Of a stretch of 64,000 bases of DNA, positions 54,543-64,000 are shown in pieces. The position numbers and the translations under genes are program-made. Under the pieces are notes generated by a model that was not told the DNA's origin, did not search any database, and saw nothing but the letters and a program-made list of their open reading frames with translations. This DNA comes from Pseudooceanicola nanhaiensis DSM 18065 (GTDB lineage Bacteria > Pseudomonadota > Alphaproteobacteria > Rhodobacterales > Rhodobacteraceae): the NCBI RefSeq assembly GCF_000688295.1, contig NZ_JHZF01000011.1, positions 1,272,288-1,336,287 on the forward strand, in the 5' to 3' direction. Position 1 is the first letter of the stretch, and each line of letters begins with the position of its first letter.

Positions 54543-55610
54543 ATGGCCGCATTCACCGTGGCATCGCTCATGCCGCTGCCGCTGCTTCTGATGGCGGCCT
54601 GCCTGGGCGGGCCCTGGGACTGGGTCGCGCTGCTCTACCTGACCGTCTTCACCGCCGTGATGGACAAGCTCGTCCCGCGGGCCTGGCGCAACCGCAACCC
54701 GCAGGCGGAGTTTCCCGCCTCCAAGGGGCTGAGCCAGTTCCTCGGGATCGCGCATCTGTGGATGATGGCCGCCGCGCTCTACTGGATCGGCGGGCCGACC
54801 GGCGCGGACGGCATGGACGCGGTGGTGGCGGGCCTGGCCTTCGCCACGTGGTTCGGACAGGTCGGCCATCCGAACGCGCACGAGCTCGTCCACAGCCCCG
54901 AGCGCGAGGCGCGCAAGCTCGGGCGGCTGGTCTATACCTCGCTGCTCTTCGGACACCACGCCTCGGCCCATCCCAAGGTCCACCACCGCCACGTCGCCAC
55001 GCCGCTCGATCCCGCGACCGCGCGGCCCGGCGAAGGCTTCTGGCGCTACGCGCCCCGCGCCTGGATCGGCAGTTTCCGCGCCGGTCTCGCCGCCGAGCGG
55101 GCGGACCTGCGCCGCGCGGGACGCCCGGCCCTCGCCAATCCCTACATCGGCTACGTGCTGGGCGCGGCGGCCATGATCGCGCTGGCCTGGGCGCTGGCGG
55201 GGGGATCCGGGATCGTCGCGCTCCTCGGGATGTGCGGCATGGCGCAGGCGCAGGTCCTGCTGTCGGATTACGTGCAGCATTACGGGCTGGAACGCGCGCG
55301 GCTGGAGGACGGACGTTACGAACCGGTGGGGCCGCAGCATTCCTGGAACTCGCCGCACGCGATGACCGGCGCCTCCATGCTCAACGCGCCGCGCCATTCG
55401 GACCACCACATGCATCCGATGCGCCCCTTCCCCGCGCTCCAGCTCGACCGCGACACGATGCCGATCCTGCCCTATGCGCTGCCGATCATGGCCTGCATCG
55501 CGCTTGTCCCGCGGCTCTGGCGGCGGGTGATGGACCGCCGGCTGCCGGACTGGGCCCCCGACGAGGTCGCGCCGGGCTACCCCGGTCTCTACGGCGACCC
55601 GGCCGAGTGA
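54543..55610 (+). CDS. AlkB-like membrane di-iron hydroxylase
   Basis: The 355-residue integral membrane enzyme has the three histidine boxes of alkane/xylene monooxygenases: HPNAHELVHSPER, HPKVHHRHVATPLDPATA and PRHSDHHMHPMRPFPALQ, plus helix pairs before and between them. NSPHAMTGASMLN precedes the last box. The family hydroxylates terminal carbons of alkanes or similar chains with a rubredoxin partner, which is not seen nearby. Substrate is an inference. Confidence 0.87.
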   Translation: MAAFTVASLMPLPLLLMAACLGGPWDWVALLYLTVFTAVMDKLVPRAWRNRNPQAEFPASKGLSQFLGIAHLWMMAAALYWIGGPTGADGMDAVVAGLAFATWFGQVGHPNAHELVHSPEREARKLGRLVYTSLLFGHHASAHPKVHHRHVATPLDPATARPGEGFWRYAPRAWIGSFRAGLAAERADLRRAGRPALANPYIGYVLGAAAMIALAWALAGGSGIVALLGMCGMAQAQVLLSDYVQHYGLERARLEDGRYEPVGPQHSWNSPHAMTGASMLNAPRHSDHHMHPMRPFPALQLDRDTMPILPYALPIMACIALVPRLWRRVMDRRLPDWAPDEVAPGYPGLYGDPAE

Positions 55611-55664
55611 TCCTCACGGCTTTTGTCATTGGAATCCGGCGCGCGCATGCGCCATGATCGCGCC

Positions 55665-56069
55665 ATGAAACGGATCGCGACCTTCCTCCTTCTCTGCGCG
55701 GCAAGCCCGCTGATGGCGCTCGACGGCCCGATGTCGGGGGCCGAGTTCGACAGCTATTCCCGCGGCAAGACCTTCTATTACGGGGCCGACGGGGCGGCCT
55801 ACGGGGTCGAGAAATACATGGACGACCGGCGGGTGCGCTGGTCCTTCCTGGACGGCAATTGCAAGGAGGGCCGCTGGTACGAGGAAGCCGGCGGGCTGAT
55901 CTGCTTCGTCTACGAGGACACGCCCGGCGAGCCGCAATGCTGGAGCTTCTACCTCGGGGCCGGCGGCCTCGTCGCACGGTTCGAGAACGACCCGGGCCGG
56001 ACCGAGCTCTACGAGGTCGAGAATTCCACCGACGAGATGATGTGCAAGGGGCCCGAGGTGGGCGTCTGA
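55665..56069 (+). CDS. Small exported protein, DUF995-like
   Basis: The 134-residue protein has a signal peptide (MKRIATFLLLCAASPLMA) followed by GAEFDSYSRGKTFYYGADG and a strand-rich domain with two cysteine pairs (NCKEG, LICFVYED, QCWSF, MCKG). It resembles small exported alphaproteobacterial proteins of unknown role (DUF995-type). It is convergent with xseA across a repeat array. Confidence 0.7.
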   Translation: MKRIATFLLLCAASPLMALDGPMSGAEFDSYSRGKTFYYGADGAAYGVEKYMDDRRVRWSFLDGNCKEGRWYEEAGGLICFVYEDTPGEPQCWSFYLGAGGLVARFENDPGRTELYEVENSTDEMMCKGPEVGV

Positions 56070-56100
56070 CCTCTGGCGGCGGATCGCATCGCCGCCCCGC

Positions 56101-56315
56101 CGCCGGAGGGCGGCAGAGGATGGCACGGGGGCTCTGCCCCCCGCCGCCGGAGGGCGGTAGAGGATGGCACGGGGGCTCTGCCCCCCGCCGCCGGAGGGCG
56201 GCAGAGGATTGCACGGGGGCTCTGCCCCCCGCCGCCGGAAGGCGGCAAAGCATGGTTGGGGGCTCTGCCCCCGTCGCCCTGCGGGCGACTCCCCCGGGAT
56301 ACATGGACCAGAGGA
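56101..56315 (-). repeat. 44-bp tandem array and intergenic repeat, copy D
   Basis: Four units of 44 bases begin at 56101, 56145, 56189 and 56233, each containing CGCCGGAGGGCGG and GGGGGCTCTGCCCCC palindromic parts; the last is diverged. The array adjoins a copy of the wider repeat ending GGGATACATGGACCAGAGG (56297-56315). It fills the space between convergent genes. Confidence 0.85.
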
Positions 56316-56329
56316 AGGCAGGGGGTGGC

Positions 56330-57871
56330 TCAGAAGAGCGAGCCCTGCTCCGGCTTGTCGGTGGATTTCGCCCGCGACGGCGCGGTGCCGCCGATCCTGA
56401 GGCGGCCGTCGGCGAACTGGATCTCGAGGGCGCCCGCGGCCTCGGCCTCGGTCCTGCGGGTGAGCAGGTGTCCCGCGGTGTCGCGGACCACGGCGTAGCC
56501 GCGTTCGAGGGTGGCCTCGTAGCCCAGGGACCGCAACAGGCGGTCGGTCGCGTCGAGCCGGTCCTGCGCCCTGGCGATGCGGGCCTCGCCAAGCGCCTTG
56601 AGGCGGGCGGCGTGGCGGTCGAGTTCGCGGCGCTTGCGGGCAATGTCCTGCGAGATCGGCTCGACCCGGAGGCGGCGGGCGGTGGCGGCGAGCGCCTCCT
56701 CCTTGCGCTGGCGCGCGCGGGCGAGGCCCGGGACGAGACGCCCGGCGCGGTCCTCGAGCCGGTCCTGCGCGCGGTCGATCCGGGCGCGGAGCACGCCGGG
56801 GCGGAGACTGCCCGACACCTCCGAGAGCAGGACCCGGCGGCGCTGGACGCCGCCCTTGAGCGCGGCGGGAAGGCGGTCGGACCAGACATCGAGCCTCTGG
56901 CGCGGACCGTCGAGGAGCGTCTCCGGCCGGGGGAGCGCGCGGGCGAGATCGCGGAGGCGCTGGCCGCGCAGGGTCACCATCTGGGTCTCGGCCCGGATCA
57001 GGCGGCCGGCGGTGCCCTCGAGCCAGGCCATCAGCTCGACCCGGACCGGCACGGCGCGCTCGGCCGCGCCCGTGGGCGTGGGCGCACGGTAATCCGAGAC
57101 GTAATCGATCAGCGTGGTGTCCGTCTCGTGCCCCACGGCCGAGATCAGGGGAATGTCGGAGGCCGCGGCGGCGCGGGCGACGCTTTCCTCGTTGAAGCCC
57201 CAGAGGTCCTCGATCGAGCCGCCGCCCCGGGCGACGATCAGCAGGTCGGGCCGCGGCAGCGCGCCGCCCGGGGTGAAGCGGTTGAAACCCTCGATCGCGC
57301 GGACCACCTCGGGCGCGCAGTTCTGGCCCTGCACCGCGACGGGCCAGATCAGCACCTTCCGGGGGAAGCGGTCGCGCAGCCGGTGGAGGATGTCGCGGAT
57401 CACCGCGCCCGAGGGCGAGGTCACGACGCCGATGACCTCGGGCAGGAAGGGCAGCGGGCGCTTGCGTCCGGTCGCGAAGAGCCCCTCGGCCTCGAGCTTC
57501 TTCTTCCGCGCCTCGAGCATCGCCATCAGGGCGCCCGCCCCCGCGGGTTCGACCGATTCGACGTTGAGCTGGTACTTGGATTGCGGCCCGAAGGTGGTCA
57601 TCCGCCCGGTGACGATGACCTCCATGCCTTCCTCGGGCTTGTGGCGGAACTTCGACACCTGCCCCTTCCAGGAGACGCAGGCGATCACCGAGCGGTCGTC
57701 CTTCAGGTCGAAATACATGTGCCCGGTGCGGGCGACGACGACACGGCCGACCTCGCCGCGGACGCGGACGTGGGAGAACTCGCCCTCGATCAGCCGCTTT
57801 ACCGCGCCGGTGATGTCCGAGACGGTGAATTCCGGCGTGTTGCCCTGTGCGTCGTCCTCGAAAAGCTCCAC
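56330..57871 (-). CDS. xseA: Exodeoxyribonuclease VII large subunit
   Basis: The 513-residue protein has an N-terminal OB fold (EFTVSDITGAVKRLIEGEFS, VRVRGEVGRVVVARTGHMYF), a catalytic domain with VVTSPSGAVIRDILHRLRDR and LIVARGGGSIEDLWGFNEE, and a long coiled-coil Arg/Ala-rich region. A GTG start at 57871 with AAGGGG upstream is used because the longer open frame reads like antisense sequence. It degrades single-stranded DNA with XseB. Confidence 0.93.
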   Translation of the reverse strand: MELFEDDAQGNTPEFTVSDITGAVKRLIEGEFSHVRVRGEVGRVVVARTGHMYFDLKDDRSVIACVSWKGQVSKFRHKPEEGMEVIVTGRMTTFGPQSKYQLNVESVEPAGAGALMAMLEARKKKLEAEGLFATGRKRPLPFLPEVIGVVTSPSGAVIRDILHRLRDRFPRKVLIWPVAVQGQNCAPEVVRAIEGFNRFTPGGALPRPDLLIVARGGGSIEDLWGFNEESVARAAAASDIPLISAVGHETDTTLIDYVSDYRAPTPTGAAERAVPVRVELMAWLEGTAGRLIRAETQMVTLRGQRLRDLARALPRPETLLDGPRQRLDVWSDRLPAALKGGVQRRRVLLSEVSGSLRPGVLRARIDRAQDRLEDRAGRLVPGLARARQRKEEALAATARRLRVEPISQDIARKRRELDRHAARLKALGEARIARAQDRLDATDRLLRSLGYEATLERGYAVVRDTAGHLLTRRTEAEAAGALEIQFADGRLRIGGTAPSRAKSTDKPEQGSLF

Positions 57872-57954
57872 CCTGGCGTCCCCTTGCTGCTCCGGGACCA
57901 AGCATAGAGAAGCGCGGCGCGGGCCTCCAGCCCTGCCGGGCAGGATCGGGCGCG

Positions 57955-58584
57955 TCAGATCAGGCGGACAAGCCCGCCGAGCCCGTTGGTGAGCATGAGC
58001 GAGACCTTGATGCCCCAGGGATCGCGGATCACGTAGGCGGTGCCGCGGACCCCGGTGTTGCACGAGATCGGGATGCGCTGCGCGCGCGTCGCGTCCGGTT
58101 CGACGCGGAGGGTGCCGGTGCAGACCCCCTCGCCGCCCGCGATCCGCAGCGTGTAGCCGCCCGAACGGGTGCGGACGAGCTGCCCGTTGACCGGCGACGC
58201 GCCGACCTTGCCGGTGCCGGCATAGGCCGCGGCGGAGCTGTCGGGCAGGGCCGGACGGGCGGCGAGATAGGGGCGGATCGCGGCCTCGGCGCCCTCGGTC
58301 TGGACGCGCAGGCAGGCCGCCCCCTCGCCGATCAGCGCGCCCTCGTCGGTGTAGAGCAGGAAGCAGCCGTTGGGATAGCGCAGCACGATCTCTCCCTCCG
58401 CGCGGCGGCTCGCCACGGGGCGGAGCGCCTCGGCGGTGCCCGCCACGGCCAGGATGCCGGGCCCTGGGGCGGCGGGCGCGGGCCCGGCCGGGGCCGGCAT
58501 CCCGCCGGCGAGGGCGGCCCCGGCCGCGAGGAACAGGACGACGGCACCGCAGAGGCCGCGCAGGCGGGAGGGGGAGAGTGGCAT
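57955..58584 (-). CDS. Exported protein of unknown function
   Basis: The 209-residue protein has a signal peptide ([20 protein letters not shown]) and a Pro/Ala linker. A folded domain follows with cysteines at [26 protein letters not shown] and ISCNTGVRG, likely two disulfides. No family is recognised. It is leftward, 83 bases before xseA's start, and may share its transcript. Confidence 0.7.
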   Translation of the reverse strand: MPLSPSRLRGLCGAVVLFLAAGAALAGGMPAPAGPAPAAPGPGILAVAGTAEALRPVASRRAEGEIVLRYPNGCFLLYTDEGALIGEGAACLRVQTEGAEAAIRPYLAARPALPDSSAAAYAGTGKVGASPVNGQLVRTRSGGYTLRIAGGEGVCTGTLRVEPDATRAQRIPISCNTGVRGTAYVIRDPWGIKVSLMLTNGLGGLVRLI

Positions 58585-58731
58585 CGGAAGCTCCTTCGGC
58601 TATCCCGGGACGAGATAGCGCGGCGCGGGCATTCGTCACATGCCGCCGCGCCGGCCGCGCCCGCGCCGCCCGCGCGCTTGCCCTGCCCCGGCCGCGCGGC
58701 TAAACCGCGCCAAACGACGGAAGGGCGATCC

Positions 58732-60000
58732 ATGAACATCCTGATCCTCGGCGGCGGCGGCCGCGAGCATGCGCTGGCCTGGGCCACGATGCAGAACCCG
58801 AAATGCGACAAGCTGATCGTCGCGCCGGGCAATGCGGGGATCGCCGCCATCGCGGAATGTGCCCGGCTCGACATCCTCGATGGCACCGCGGTGACGGAAT
58901 TCGCGGGCGACAACGCCATCGACCTCGTGATCGTCGGGCCCGAGGCGCCGCTTGCCGCGGGCGTGGCCGACGATCTGCGCGCCGCGGGGATCCTCGTCTT
59001 CGGCCCATCGAAGGCGGCCGCGCGGCTCGAGGCCTCCAAGGCCTTCACCAAGGAAATCTGCGATGCCGCGGGCGCCCCAACGGCCGCCTATGCCCGCTTC
59101 ACCGACGCCGCCGCCGCCCGCGCCCATGTGGAGCGCGAGGGCGCGCCCATCGTCATCAAGGCCGACGGTCTGGCCGCCGGCAAGGGCGTGATCGTCGCGA
59201 TGGACCTCGAGACCGCGCTCGCGGCCGTGGACGACATGTTCTCGGGCGAATTCGGCGCGGCCGGGGCCGAGGTGGTGATCGAGGCGTTCATGACCGGCGA
59301 GGAGGCCTCGTTCTTCGTGCTCTGCGACGGCGAGACGGCGCTGCCGATCGGCACGGCGCAGGACCACAAGCGCGCCTTCGACGGCGATGCGGGGCCGAAT
59401 ACCGGCGGCATGGGGGCCTATTCCCCTGCCCCGGTGCTTTCGGACGAGGTCGCCGCGAAGACGATGGAGCGGATCGTGAAGCCGACGCTGGCCGAGATGG
59501 TCCGCCGCGGGACGCCCTACCAGGGGGTGCTCTACGTCGGGCTGATGATCGAGGACGGAGAGCCCCGGCTGGTCGAATACAACGTCCGCTTCGGCGATCC
59601 CGAATGCCAGGTGCTGATGCTGCGCCTCGGGGCCCAGGCGCTCGATCTCATCCACGCGGCGGCCGAAGGGCGGCTTGCGGAGATGAAGGTGAACTGGGCC
59701 GAGGACCACGCGATCACCGTGGTGATGGCGGCCGAAGGCTATCCCGGCGCCTACGAGAAGGGCACCGAGATCCGGGGGCTGGACGAGCTGGTCGAAAGCT
59801 CGTTCGAGATGTGCTTCCACGCCGGCACCATCGCCGACAAGGGCCGGATCCTGGCCAGCGGCGGGCGCGTGCTGAACGCCACCGCCCGCGGCCCCAGCCT
59901 TTCCGAGGCGCGCGAGAGGGCCTATGCGATGATCGACGCGATCGACTGGCCCGAGGGGTTCTGCCGCCGCGACATCGGCTGGCGGGTGCTGGGCGGCTGA
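58732..60000 (+). CDS. purD: Phosphoribosylamine-glycine ligase
   Basis: The 422-residue ATP-grasp enzyme makes glycinamide ribonucleotide, the second step of purine synthesis. It begins [17 protein letters not shown] and shows [17 protein letters not shown] (about 143), [20 protein letters not shown] in the form [19 protein letters not shown], and [12 protein letters not shown] (about 281). Start and length are normal. Confidence 0.96.
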   Translation: MNILILGGGGREHALAWATMQNPKCDKLIVAPGNAGIAAIAECARLDILDGTAVTEFAGDNAIDLVIVGPEAPLAAGVADDLRAAGILVFGPSKAAARLEASKAFTKEICDAAGAPTAAYARFTDAAAARAHVEREGAPIVIKADGLAAGKGVIVAMDLETALAAVDDMFSGEFGAAGAEVVIEAFMTGEEASFFVLCDGETALPIGTAQDHKRAFDGDAGPNTGGMGAYSPAPVLSDEVAAKTMERIVKPTLAEMVRRGTPYQGVLYVGLMIEDGEPRLVEYNVRFGDPECQVLMLRLGAQALDLIHAAAEGRLAEMKVNWAEDHAITVVMAAEGYPGAYEKGTEIRGLDELVESSFEMCFHAGTIADKGRILASGGRVLNATARGPSLSEARERAYAMIDAIDWPEGFCRRDIGWRVLGG

Positions 60001-60049
60001 CGGGCCGGCCCGCGCACCGGGCCTTTCCCCGCGGGAGGATCCGTGTTCA

Positions 60050-60679
60050 ATGGATCCGATGGATGCCTCGGACCTGATAACCGCCTTCGTCGCGCTCTTC
60101 GTGATCATCGACCCGATCGGGCTCACGCCGCTCTTCGCGGCGCTGACCCAGGGCGATCCGCAGAGCCACCGCCGCGCGGTCGGGATCCGTGCCTGCCTCG
60201 TCGCGCTCTTCATCCTGTCGCTCTTCACCATCTTCGGCGAGGCGGTGCTGGGGTTCGTCGGCATCTCGATGCCGGCCTTCCGGATCGCGGGCGGGATCCT
60301 CCTGTTCCTCACCGCGCTCGACATGCTGTTCGAACGCCGCACCAAGCGGCGCGAGGACAAGGCCGACGAGGAGGAGGACGGCGACGACCCTTCGGTCTTT
60401 CCGCTCGCCATTCCCCTGATCGCGGGGCCCGGTGCGATCGCGACGGTGATCCTGCTGGCGGGCCGCGATCCCGGGCTGCCGGGGATCCTCAGCACCATCG
60501 GCGTCACCGTGGCGGTCCTGCTGGTGGTCTTCGCGCTCTTCCTGACCGCGGGCCTGCTGGAGCGGCTGCTCGGCCGGGTCGGCATCAACGTGGTGACACG
60601 GCTGCTCGGGATGTTGCTTGCGGCGCTGTCGGTGCAGTTCGTGCTGGACGGGCTGCGGGCCTTCGGAATGGCCGACTGA
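60050..60679 (+). CDS. MarC family membrane protein
   Basis: The 209-residue protein has six membrane helices and the family segment FVALFVIIDPIGLTPLF; a charged cytosolic loop with EEEDGDDPSVFPLAIPLIAG lies in the middle. MarC was once tied to multiple antibiotic resistance, but its role is unsettled. It starts 49 bases after purD on the same strand. Confidence 0.88.
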   Translation: MDPMDASDLITAFVALFVIIDPIGLTPLFAALTQGDPQSHRRAVGIRACLVALFILSLFTIFGEAVLGFVGISMPAFRIAGGILLFLTALDMLFERRTKRREDKADEEEDGDDPSVFPLAIPLIAGPGAIATVILLAGRDPGLPGILSTIGVTVAVLLVVFALFLTAGLLERLLGRVGINVVTRLLGMLLAALSVQFVLDGLRAFGMAD

Positions 60680-60733
60680 CACCTCGCCGCCGCCGCCCGG
60701 CCCTCCTATATGAAGGGCAACGGGAGGGATGCG

Positions 60734-61309
60734 ATGACATCTTACGACTTCGGCAGCCTCGTCTACCTCGTGCTGCTCGGCGCGGCGATCGGCGGCTACA
60801 CGATCGTGCGCTACCGCGGACGGATGGGGGTGATGCTCCAGCACGCGGCGCTCTGGGCGCTGATCTTTCTGGGCGTGGTGGCGGCCATCGGGCTCTGGGG
60901 CGACATCCGCCGCACCATCGCGCCGGTGCAGCGCGTGCAGAACGGCGTGATCGAGGTGCCGAGGTCGCCCGACGGGCATTACTATGTCACGGCCGAGGTC
61001 AACGGCGCGCCGCTCAGGATGATCGTGGACACCGGGGCGACCGATCTGGTGCTCAGCCACGAGGATGCCGAAGCGGCAGGGATCGACCTGTCCGGCCTGA
61101 CCTATTTCGGGCAGGCCGCCACCGCGAACGGCACGGTCCGGATCGCGCCGGTGCGGCTCGACAGCATCAGCCTCGGGCCGGTGACCGACCGGAACTTCCG
61201 CGCCTTCGTCAGTGAGGGGAAGATGCCCGGCTCGCTGATGGGCATGGCCTATCTGCAGAATTTCTCGAAGATCGAGATCGAGAATGGCGCGCTCGTGCTG
61301 ACGCGGTAG
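60734..61309 (+). CDS. Retropepsin-like aspartic protease, TIGR02281 type
   Basis: The 191-residue protein has two N-terminal membrane segments (SLVYLVLLGAAIGGYTIV and WALIFLGVVAAIGLWG) and a periplasmic aspartic protease domain with the active-site motif MIVDTGATDLVLS (about 99-111) and the flap FGQAATANGTVR. A single-chain pepsin-like half domain would dimerise. The ATG at 60734 has GGGAGGG upstream. Confidence 0.88.
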   Translation: MTSYDFGSLVYLVLLGAAIGGYTIVRYRGRMGVMLQHAALWALIFLGVVAAIGLWGDIRRTIAPVQRVQNGVIEVPRSPDGHYYVTAEVNGAPLRMIVDTGATDLVLSHEDAEAAGIDLSGLTYFGQAATANGTVRIAPVRLDSISLGPVTDRNFRAFVSEGKMPGSLMGMAYLQNFSKIEIENGALVLTR

Positions 61310-61423
61310 GCCGGCGAAACGGCATGGGCTCGGGTCCGGTCATCCGCCCAGGGCGGGCTGCACCTGCCCCGGGTCAGGCTTTTCGGTCAGGAGATGCAGG
61401 CCGGGATCGCGCCCGGCCCCGCC

Positions 61424-62380
61424 TCACGCCCCCAGCCCGAGCCGTTTCAGCCGGTTCTCGCGGAGCCGCGCGAAATCGTCGCCGGCGTGGTAGGAGGACC
61501 GCGTGAGCGGCGTGGCCGAGACCATCAGGAAGCCCTTGCCATAGGCCGCCTTCTCGTAGCCCGCGAATTCCTCGGGCGTCACGAAGGCCGCAACCGCGTG
61601 GTGCTTCGGCGTCGGCTGGAGGTACTGGCCGATGGTCAGGAAATCGATGTCGGCCGCGCGCATGTCGTCCATCACCTGCACGACCTGCTGACGCTCCTCG
61701 CCCAGCCCCACCATGATGCCCGACTTGGTGAACATCGAGGGGTCGAGCTCCTTCACCCGCTGCAGCAGCCGCAGCGAATGGAAATACCGCGCCCCCGGCC
61801 GCACCTCGGGATAAAGGCCCGGCACGGTCTCGAGGTTGTGGTTGAAGACGTCCGGCTTCGCCTCGACGACCTTCTCCAGCGCCTCCGGCCCGCAGCGGAT
61901 GAAATCCGGCGTCAGGATCTCGATCGTGGTGCCCGGCGCGCGGTGACGGATCGCGCGGATGGTCTGGGCGAAGTGCTCCGCCCCGCCGTCATCGATGTCG
62001 TCGCGGTCGACCGAGGTGATGACCACGTGGTTCAGCCCCAGCTTCGCCACCGCGTCCGCGACCCGGCCCGGTTCGAACACGTCGAGCGCCTCGGGCGGCT
62101 TGCCGGTGGCGATGTTGCAGAAGGTGCAGGCCCGGGTGCAGACCTCGCCCATGATCATCATGGTGGCGTGGCCCTGGCTCCAGCATTCGCCGACGTTCGG
62201 GCAGCCGGCCTCTTCGCACACGGTCGAGAGGCGATGCTCGCGCATGATCTCGCGGGTGTCGAAATACCCCTTCGACGTCGGCGCCTTCACCCGGATCCAC
62301 GAGGGTTTCTTGGGCTGGGCATTGTCCGGCCGATGAGCCTTCTCGGGATGCCGTTGCTCGGGTATCTTGAGGTCGCGCAT
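61424..62380 (-). CDS. lipA: Lipoyl synthase
   Basis: The 318-residue radical-SAM enzyme inserts two sulfurs into octanoyl chains on lipoyl domains. The auxiliary cluster cysteines lie in [12 protein letters not shown] (about 71-82), the radical-SAM triad in [13 protein letters not shown] (about 97-103), and RSSYHA near the C-terminus is the conserved RSSY. The start at 62380 is used instead of the longer frame. Confidence 0.96.
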   Translation of the reverse strand: MRDLKIPEQRHPEKAHRPDNAQPKKPSWIRVKAPTSKGYFDTREIMREHRLSTVCEEAGCPNVGECWSQGHATMMIMGEVCTRACTFCNIATGKPPEALDVFEPGRVADAVAKLGLNHVVITSVDRDDIDDGGAEHFAQTIRAIRHRAPGTTIEILTPDFIRCGPEALEKVVEAKPDVFNHNLETVPGLYPEVRPGARYFHSLRLLQRVKELDPSMFTKSGIMVGLGEERQQVVQVMDDMRAADIDFLTIGQYLQPTPKHHAVAAFVTPEEFAGYEKAAYGKGFLMVSATPLTRSSYHAGDDFARLRENRLKRLGLGA

Positions 62381-62500
62381 TGTCCGCCTCCGGTGCCGTG
62401 TCCGTCTGCGTTTAACATAGGCGGGGCGCAACACAAGCGCCACCCGGTCAGGGCGGCCTTGCCCGGCATGCAGGTCTCGCACCCGCCGCGGGGCGGCCGC

Positions 62501-63448
62501 TCAGACCCCCGCGACCACGGGAACCTCGGCGCGGCAGCCCTGCACGATCCCGTCCCCCGCCTCGGCCAGAACCCCGGCGAGCGTCTCGAACCAGCCGTCG
62601 TCGCGGCTGCCCGAGCGCCGGACGAGGCCGATCTGCCGGGCCGGTTCGGGGGTGGCGAAGCGCATCACCGACAGCCCCGGCGCCGCCATCCGTTCGACCG
62701 ACAGCGCGATCTCGGGCAGGAGCGTCAGGCCGAATCCCGCCGCCACCAGTCGCGACAGGGTGCTGAGCGACGAGGCGCCCATGTTGATCTGGGCATGCCC
62801 CCGCCCCCGGCCGCAGACCTCGAGCGCCTGGTCCGTCAGGCAATGCCCGTCCTCGAGCAGGAGAAGCTGGCCCGGTTCGATCTCGGTGGGCCGCAGCGCC
62901 TCGCTCCGTTCGCCCAGCGAGGCGAGGCGCGCGGCGGTGCCGGCCAGCAGGAAGCGGTCCTCGAACAGCGGCGCGGCCACCAGCCCCTTCCCCTCGGCGG
63001 GCAGGGCCATGAGGGCGGCATCGATCCGGCCCGAAGCCAGTTCGCCCAGCAACCGGTGCGTCTTGCCCTCGCTCACCTGCACGTCGAGCGACAGGTCGCG
63101 CGCGCGCAGCGCCGCCAGCGCGCCGGGCAGGATGTAGGGCGCGACGGTCGGGATGATCCCCAGCGAGAGCCGCCCGGCGAGGCCCTCGCGCCAGCGCGCC
63201 TCCTCCTCCATCTGGGCGACGCCGGACAGGATCGCCTCGGCATGGACCAGCATGCGCCGTCCGAAGGGCGTCAGCAGCGCCCGGCGCGGCTGGCGTTCGA
63301 TCAGCGGCGCGCCGAGGGTCAGCTCGAGCTCGCGAATCTGGGCCGAGAGCGCGGGCTGCGAGACATGTACCGTCTCGGCGGCGCGGCCGAAGTTCTGCTG
63401 TTCGGCCAGCGCCTTGAAGTAGGTGAGTTGCCGGAAGGTGACTGCCAT
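62501..63448 (-). CDS. oxyR: LysR-type peroxide regulator OxyR
   Basis: The 315-residue LysR protein has the HTH FRQLTYFKALAEQQNFGRAA then VSQPALSAQIRELE. Cys203 and Cys212 in GHCLTDQALEVCG match the redox pair Cys199/Cys208 of E. coli OxyR in spacing, and LVAAGFGLTLLPE follows as in OxyR. It should activate catalase and other defence genes after disulfide formation. No catalase is seen in the window. Confidence 0.9.
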   Translation of the reverse strand: MAVTFRQLTYFKALAEQQNFGRAAETVHVSQPALSAQIRELELTLGAPLIERQPRRALLTPFGRRMLVHAEAILSGVAQMEEEARWREGLAGRLSLGIIPTVAPYILPGALAALRARDLSLDVQVSEGKTHRLLGELASGRIDAALMALPAEGKGLVAAPLFEDRFLLAGTAARLASLGERSEALRPTEIEPGQLLLLEDGHCLTDQALEVCGRGRGHAQINMGASSLSTLSRLVAAGFGLTLLPEIALSVERMAAPGLSVMRFATPEPARQIGLVRRSGSRDDGWFETLAGVLAEAGDGIVQGCRAEVPVVAGV

Positions 63449-63515
63449 AGGCGCAGATTATCGGAAACGGGCGCCTCCGCAAGCTGTCGCTATCGCTGCT
63501 GCCCGGCGCCCCCGG

Positions 63516-64000
63516 TCAGCCGATCATCCCGCCCGCATCGCCCAGCTCGTCGTAATGCCGCCGCAGCCGCTGGAGCGCGATGCGCAGCACGATCTTGCCG
63601 GAGCGCGCGGACCAGCCCAGCGTCTGCTCGGCGGTCTCGAGCCCCTGCTGGTAGCAGCAGCAGCGCAGCACCACGTCGCCCAGCCCCGGCCCGAGATCGC
63701 GCAGCGCGCCGGCCACCCGGTCGCGCGCCGCCTCGGCGCCGCGCGCATGCCCGGGCGCAGCGGTGGTCGCGGTGCCGGCGGTCAGGAACCCGTCCCAGTT
63801 CTGCGCCGTCCGCCCGCCCATCTGGGCCAGCTCGAAATCCTCCGCGAGCCGTTCGCCCGCCCGCACCAGCGCATCGTCCAGGAAGGGCTGCCCGTTCCGG
63901 TCCCGCCGCCGTGAGAGCATGGCGAGCGGCGTGTCGGGGGCGCCGTAGCGGATGCGGCGGCGGTCGGCGGCCGCATCGTCCTCCTCGTCGTCGCGGGAGC
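63516..64000 (-). CDS. DUF6456-like protein (partial, N-terminus off the window)
   Basis: The frame is open from base 64000 to a stop at 63516, so at least 161 residues are coded and the N-terminal part lies outside. The seen part has RIRYGAPDTPLAMLSRRRDR and GRTAQNWDGFL, then a C-terminal helical region with VLRCCCYQQGLETAE and KIVLRIALQRLRRHYDEL, resembling DUF6456 proteins of Rhodobacterales. The upstream end is acidic (SRDDEEDDAAADRRR). Function is unknown. Confidence 0.65.
   Translation of the reverse strand, partial: SRDDEEDDAAADRRRIRYGAPDTPLAMLSRRRDRNGQPFLDDALVRAGERLAEDFELAQMGGRTAQNWDGFLTAGTATTAAPGHARGAEAARDRVAGALRDLGPGLGDVVLRCCCYQQGLETAEQTLGWSARSGKIVLRIALQRLRRHYDELGDAGGMIG

Noticed and set aside
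56101-56276. CRISPR-like array
   Set aside because: Units are contiguous with no unique spacers and no cas genes nearby; each unit is itself palindromic.
57872-58639. N-terminal extension of xseA
   Set aside because: The upstream part is in another frame of the exported-protein gene and has shadow-like composition; the OB fold begins at the GTG at 57871.

Overview
The window looks like a GC-rich alphaproteobacterial chromosome of the Rhodobacterales (Rhodobacter/Roseobacter) type. That rests on the PutA/PutR pair, the urease cluster order, a SAM-II riboswitch in front of metZ, TIGR02281-type protease and DUF6456 neighbours, and Rhodobacteraceae-style intergenic repeats. No species is claimed.

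Region 1 (1 to about 13706) is the integrase-proximal part of a temperate tailed-phage genome; the rest lies off the left edge. Leftward are portal, TerL, a TerS-like gene, HNH endonuclease, a small membrane protein and a tRNA with a CAU anticodon. Behind a hairpin terminator is a leftward early block: unknown genes, a winged-helix replication-initiator-like gene carrying phased iterons inside its coding sequence (a lambda O/ori-like arrangement), an adenine methyltransferase and regulators. A rightward WYL+TerB fusion stands apart. Two small HTH regulators diverge at 9801/9905, and 15-bp dyad operators occur in two pairs (9810-9850 and 10328-10367). From 10403 a rightward chain of short overlapping genes, including a phage-borne GapR (DUF2312), leads to the tyrosine integrase. 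The integrase ends beside a perfect hairpin and the 3' end of tRNA-Leu(UAA), the probable attachment site.

Region 2 (13839-28800) holds host genes: a TPR protein, putR divergent from putA, rhomboid protease, GntR regulator, HAD phosphatase, a UbiH-type hydroxylase, two overlapping Lrp-type regulators divergent from ilvC, the overlapping folB-folP-glmM operon (leftward), and a cell-wall hydrolase.

Region 3 (28941-40060) has a PPDK-like PEP enzyme, an exported SPOR/peptidoglycan-binding protein with a probably dead trypsin fold, the glyQ-orf-DUF1206-glyS group (glyS with an unusual low-GC insertion), and trkH.

Region 4 (40062-49064) is a leftward urease block ureD-A-(orf)-B-(orf)-C-(DUF1127)-E-F-(orf)-G, preceded by folE2 and by metZ under a SAM-II riboswitch with a terminator/antiterminator.

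Region 5 (49178-64000) is housekeeping: hydrolase, GST, YciB, DMT transporter, MgtC, FtsY, AlkB-like hydroxylase, XseA, PurD, MarC, aspartic protease, LipA, OxyR and a partial DUF6456 gene. No stretch over 300 bases lacks a gene; shorter gaps hold promoters, hairpins and a repeat family with a 44-bp tandem array.
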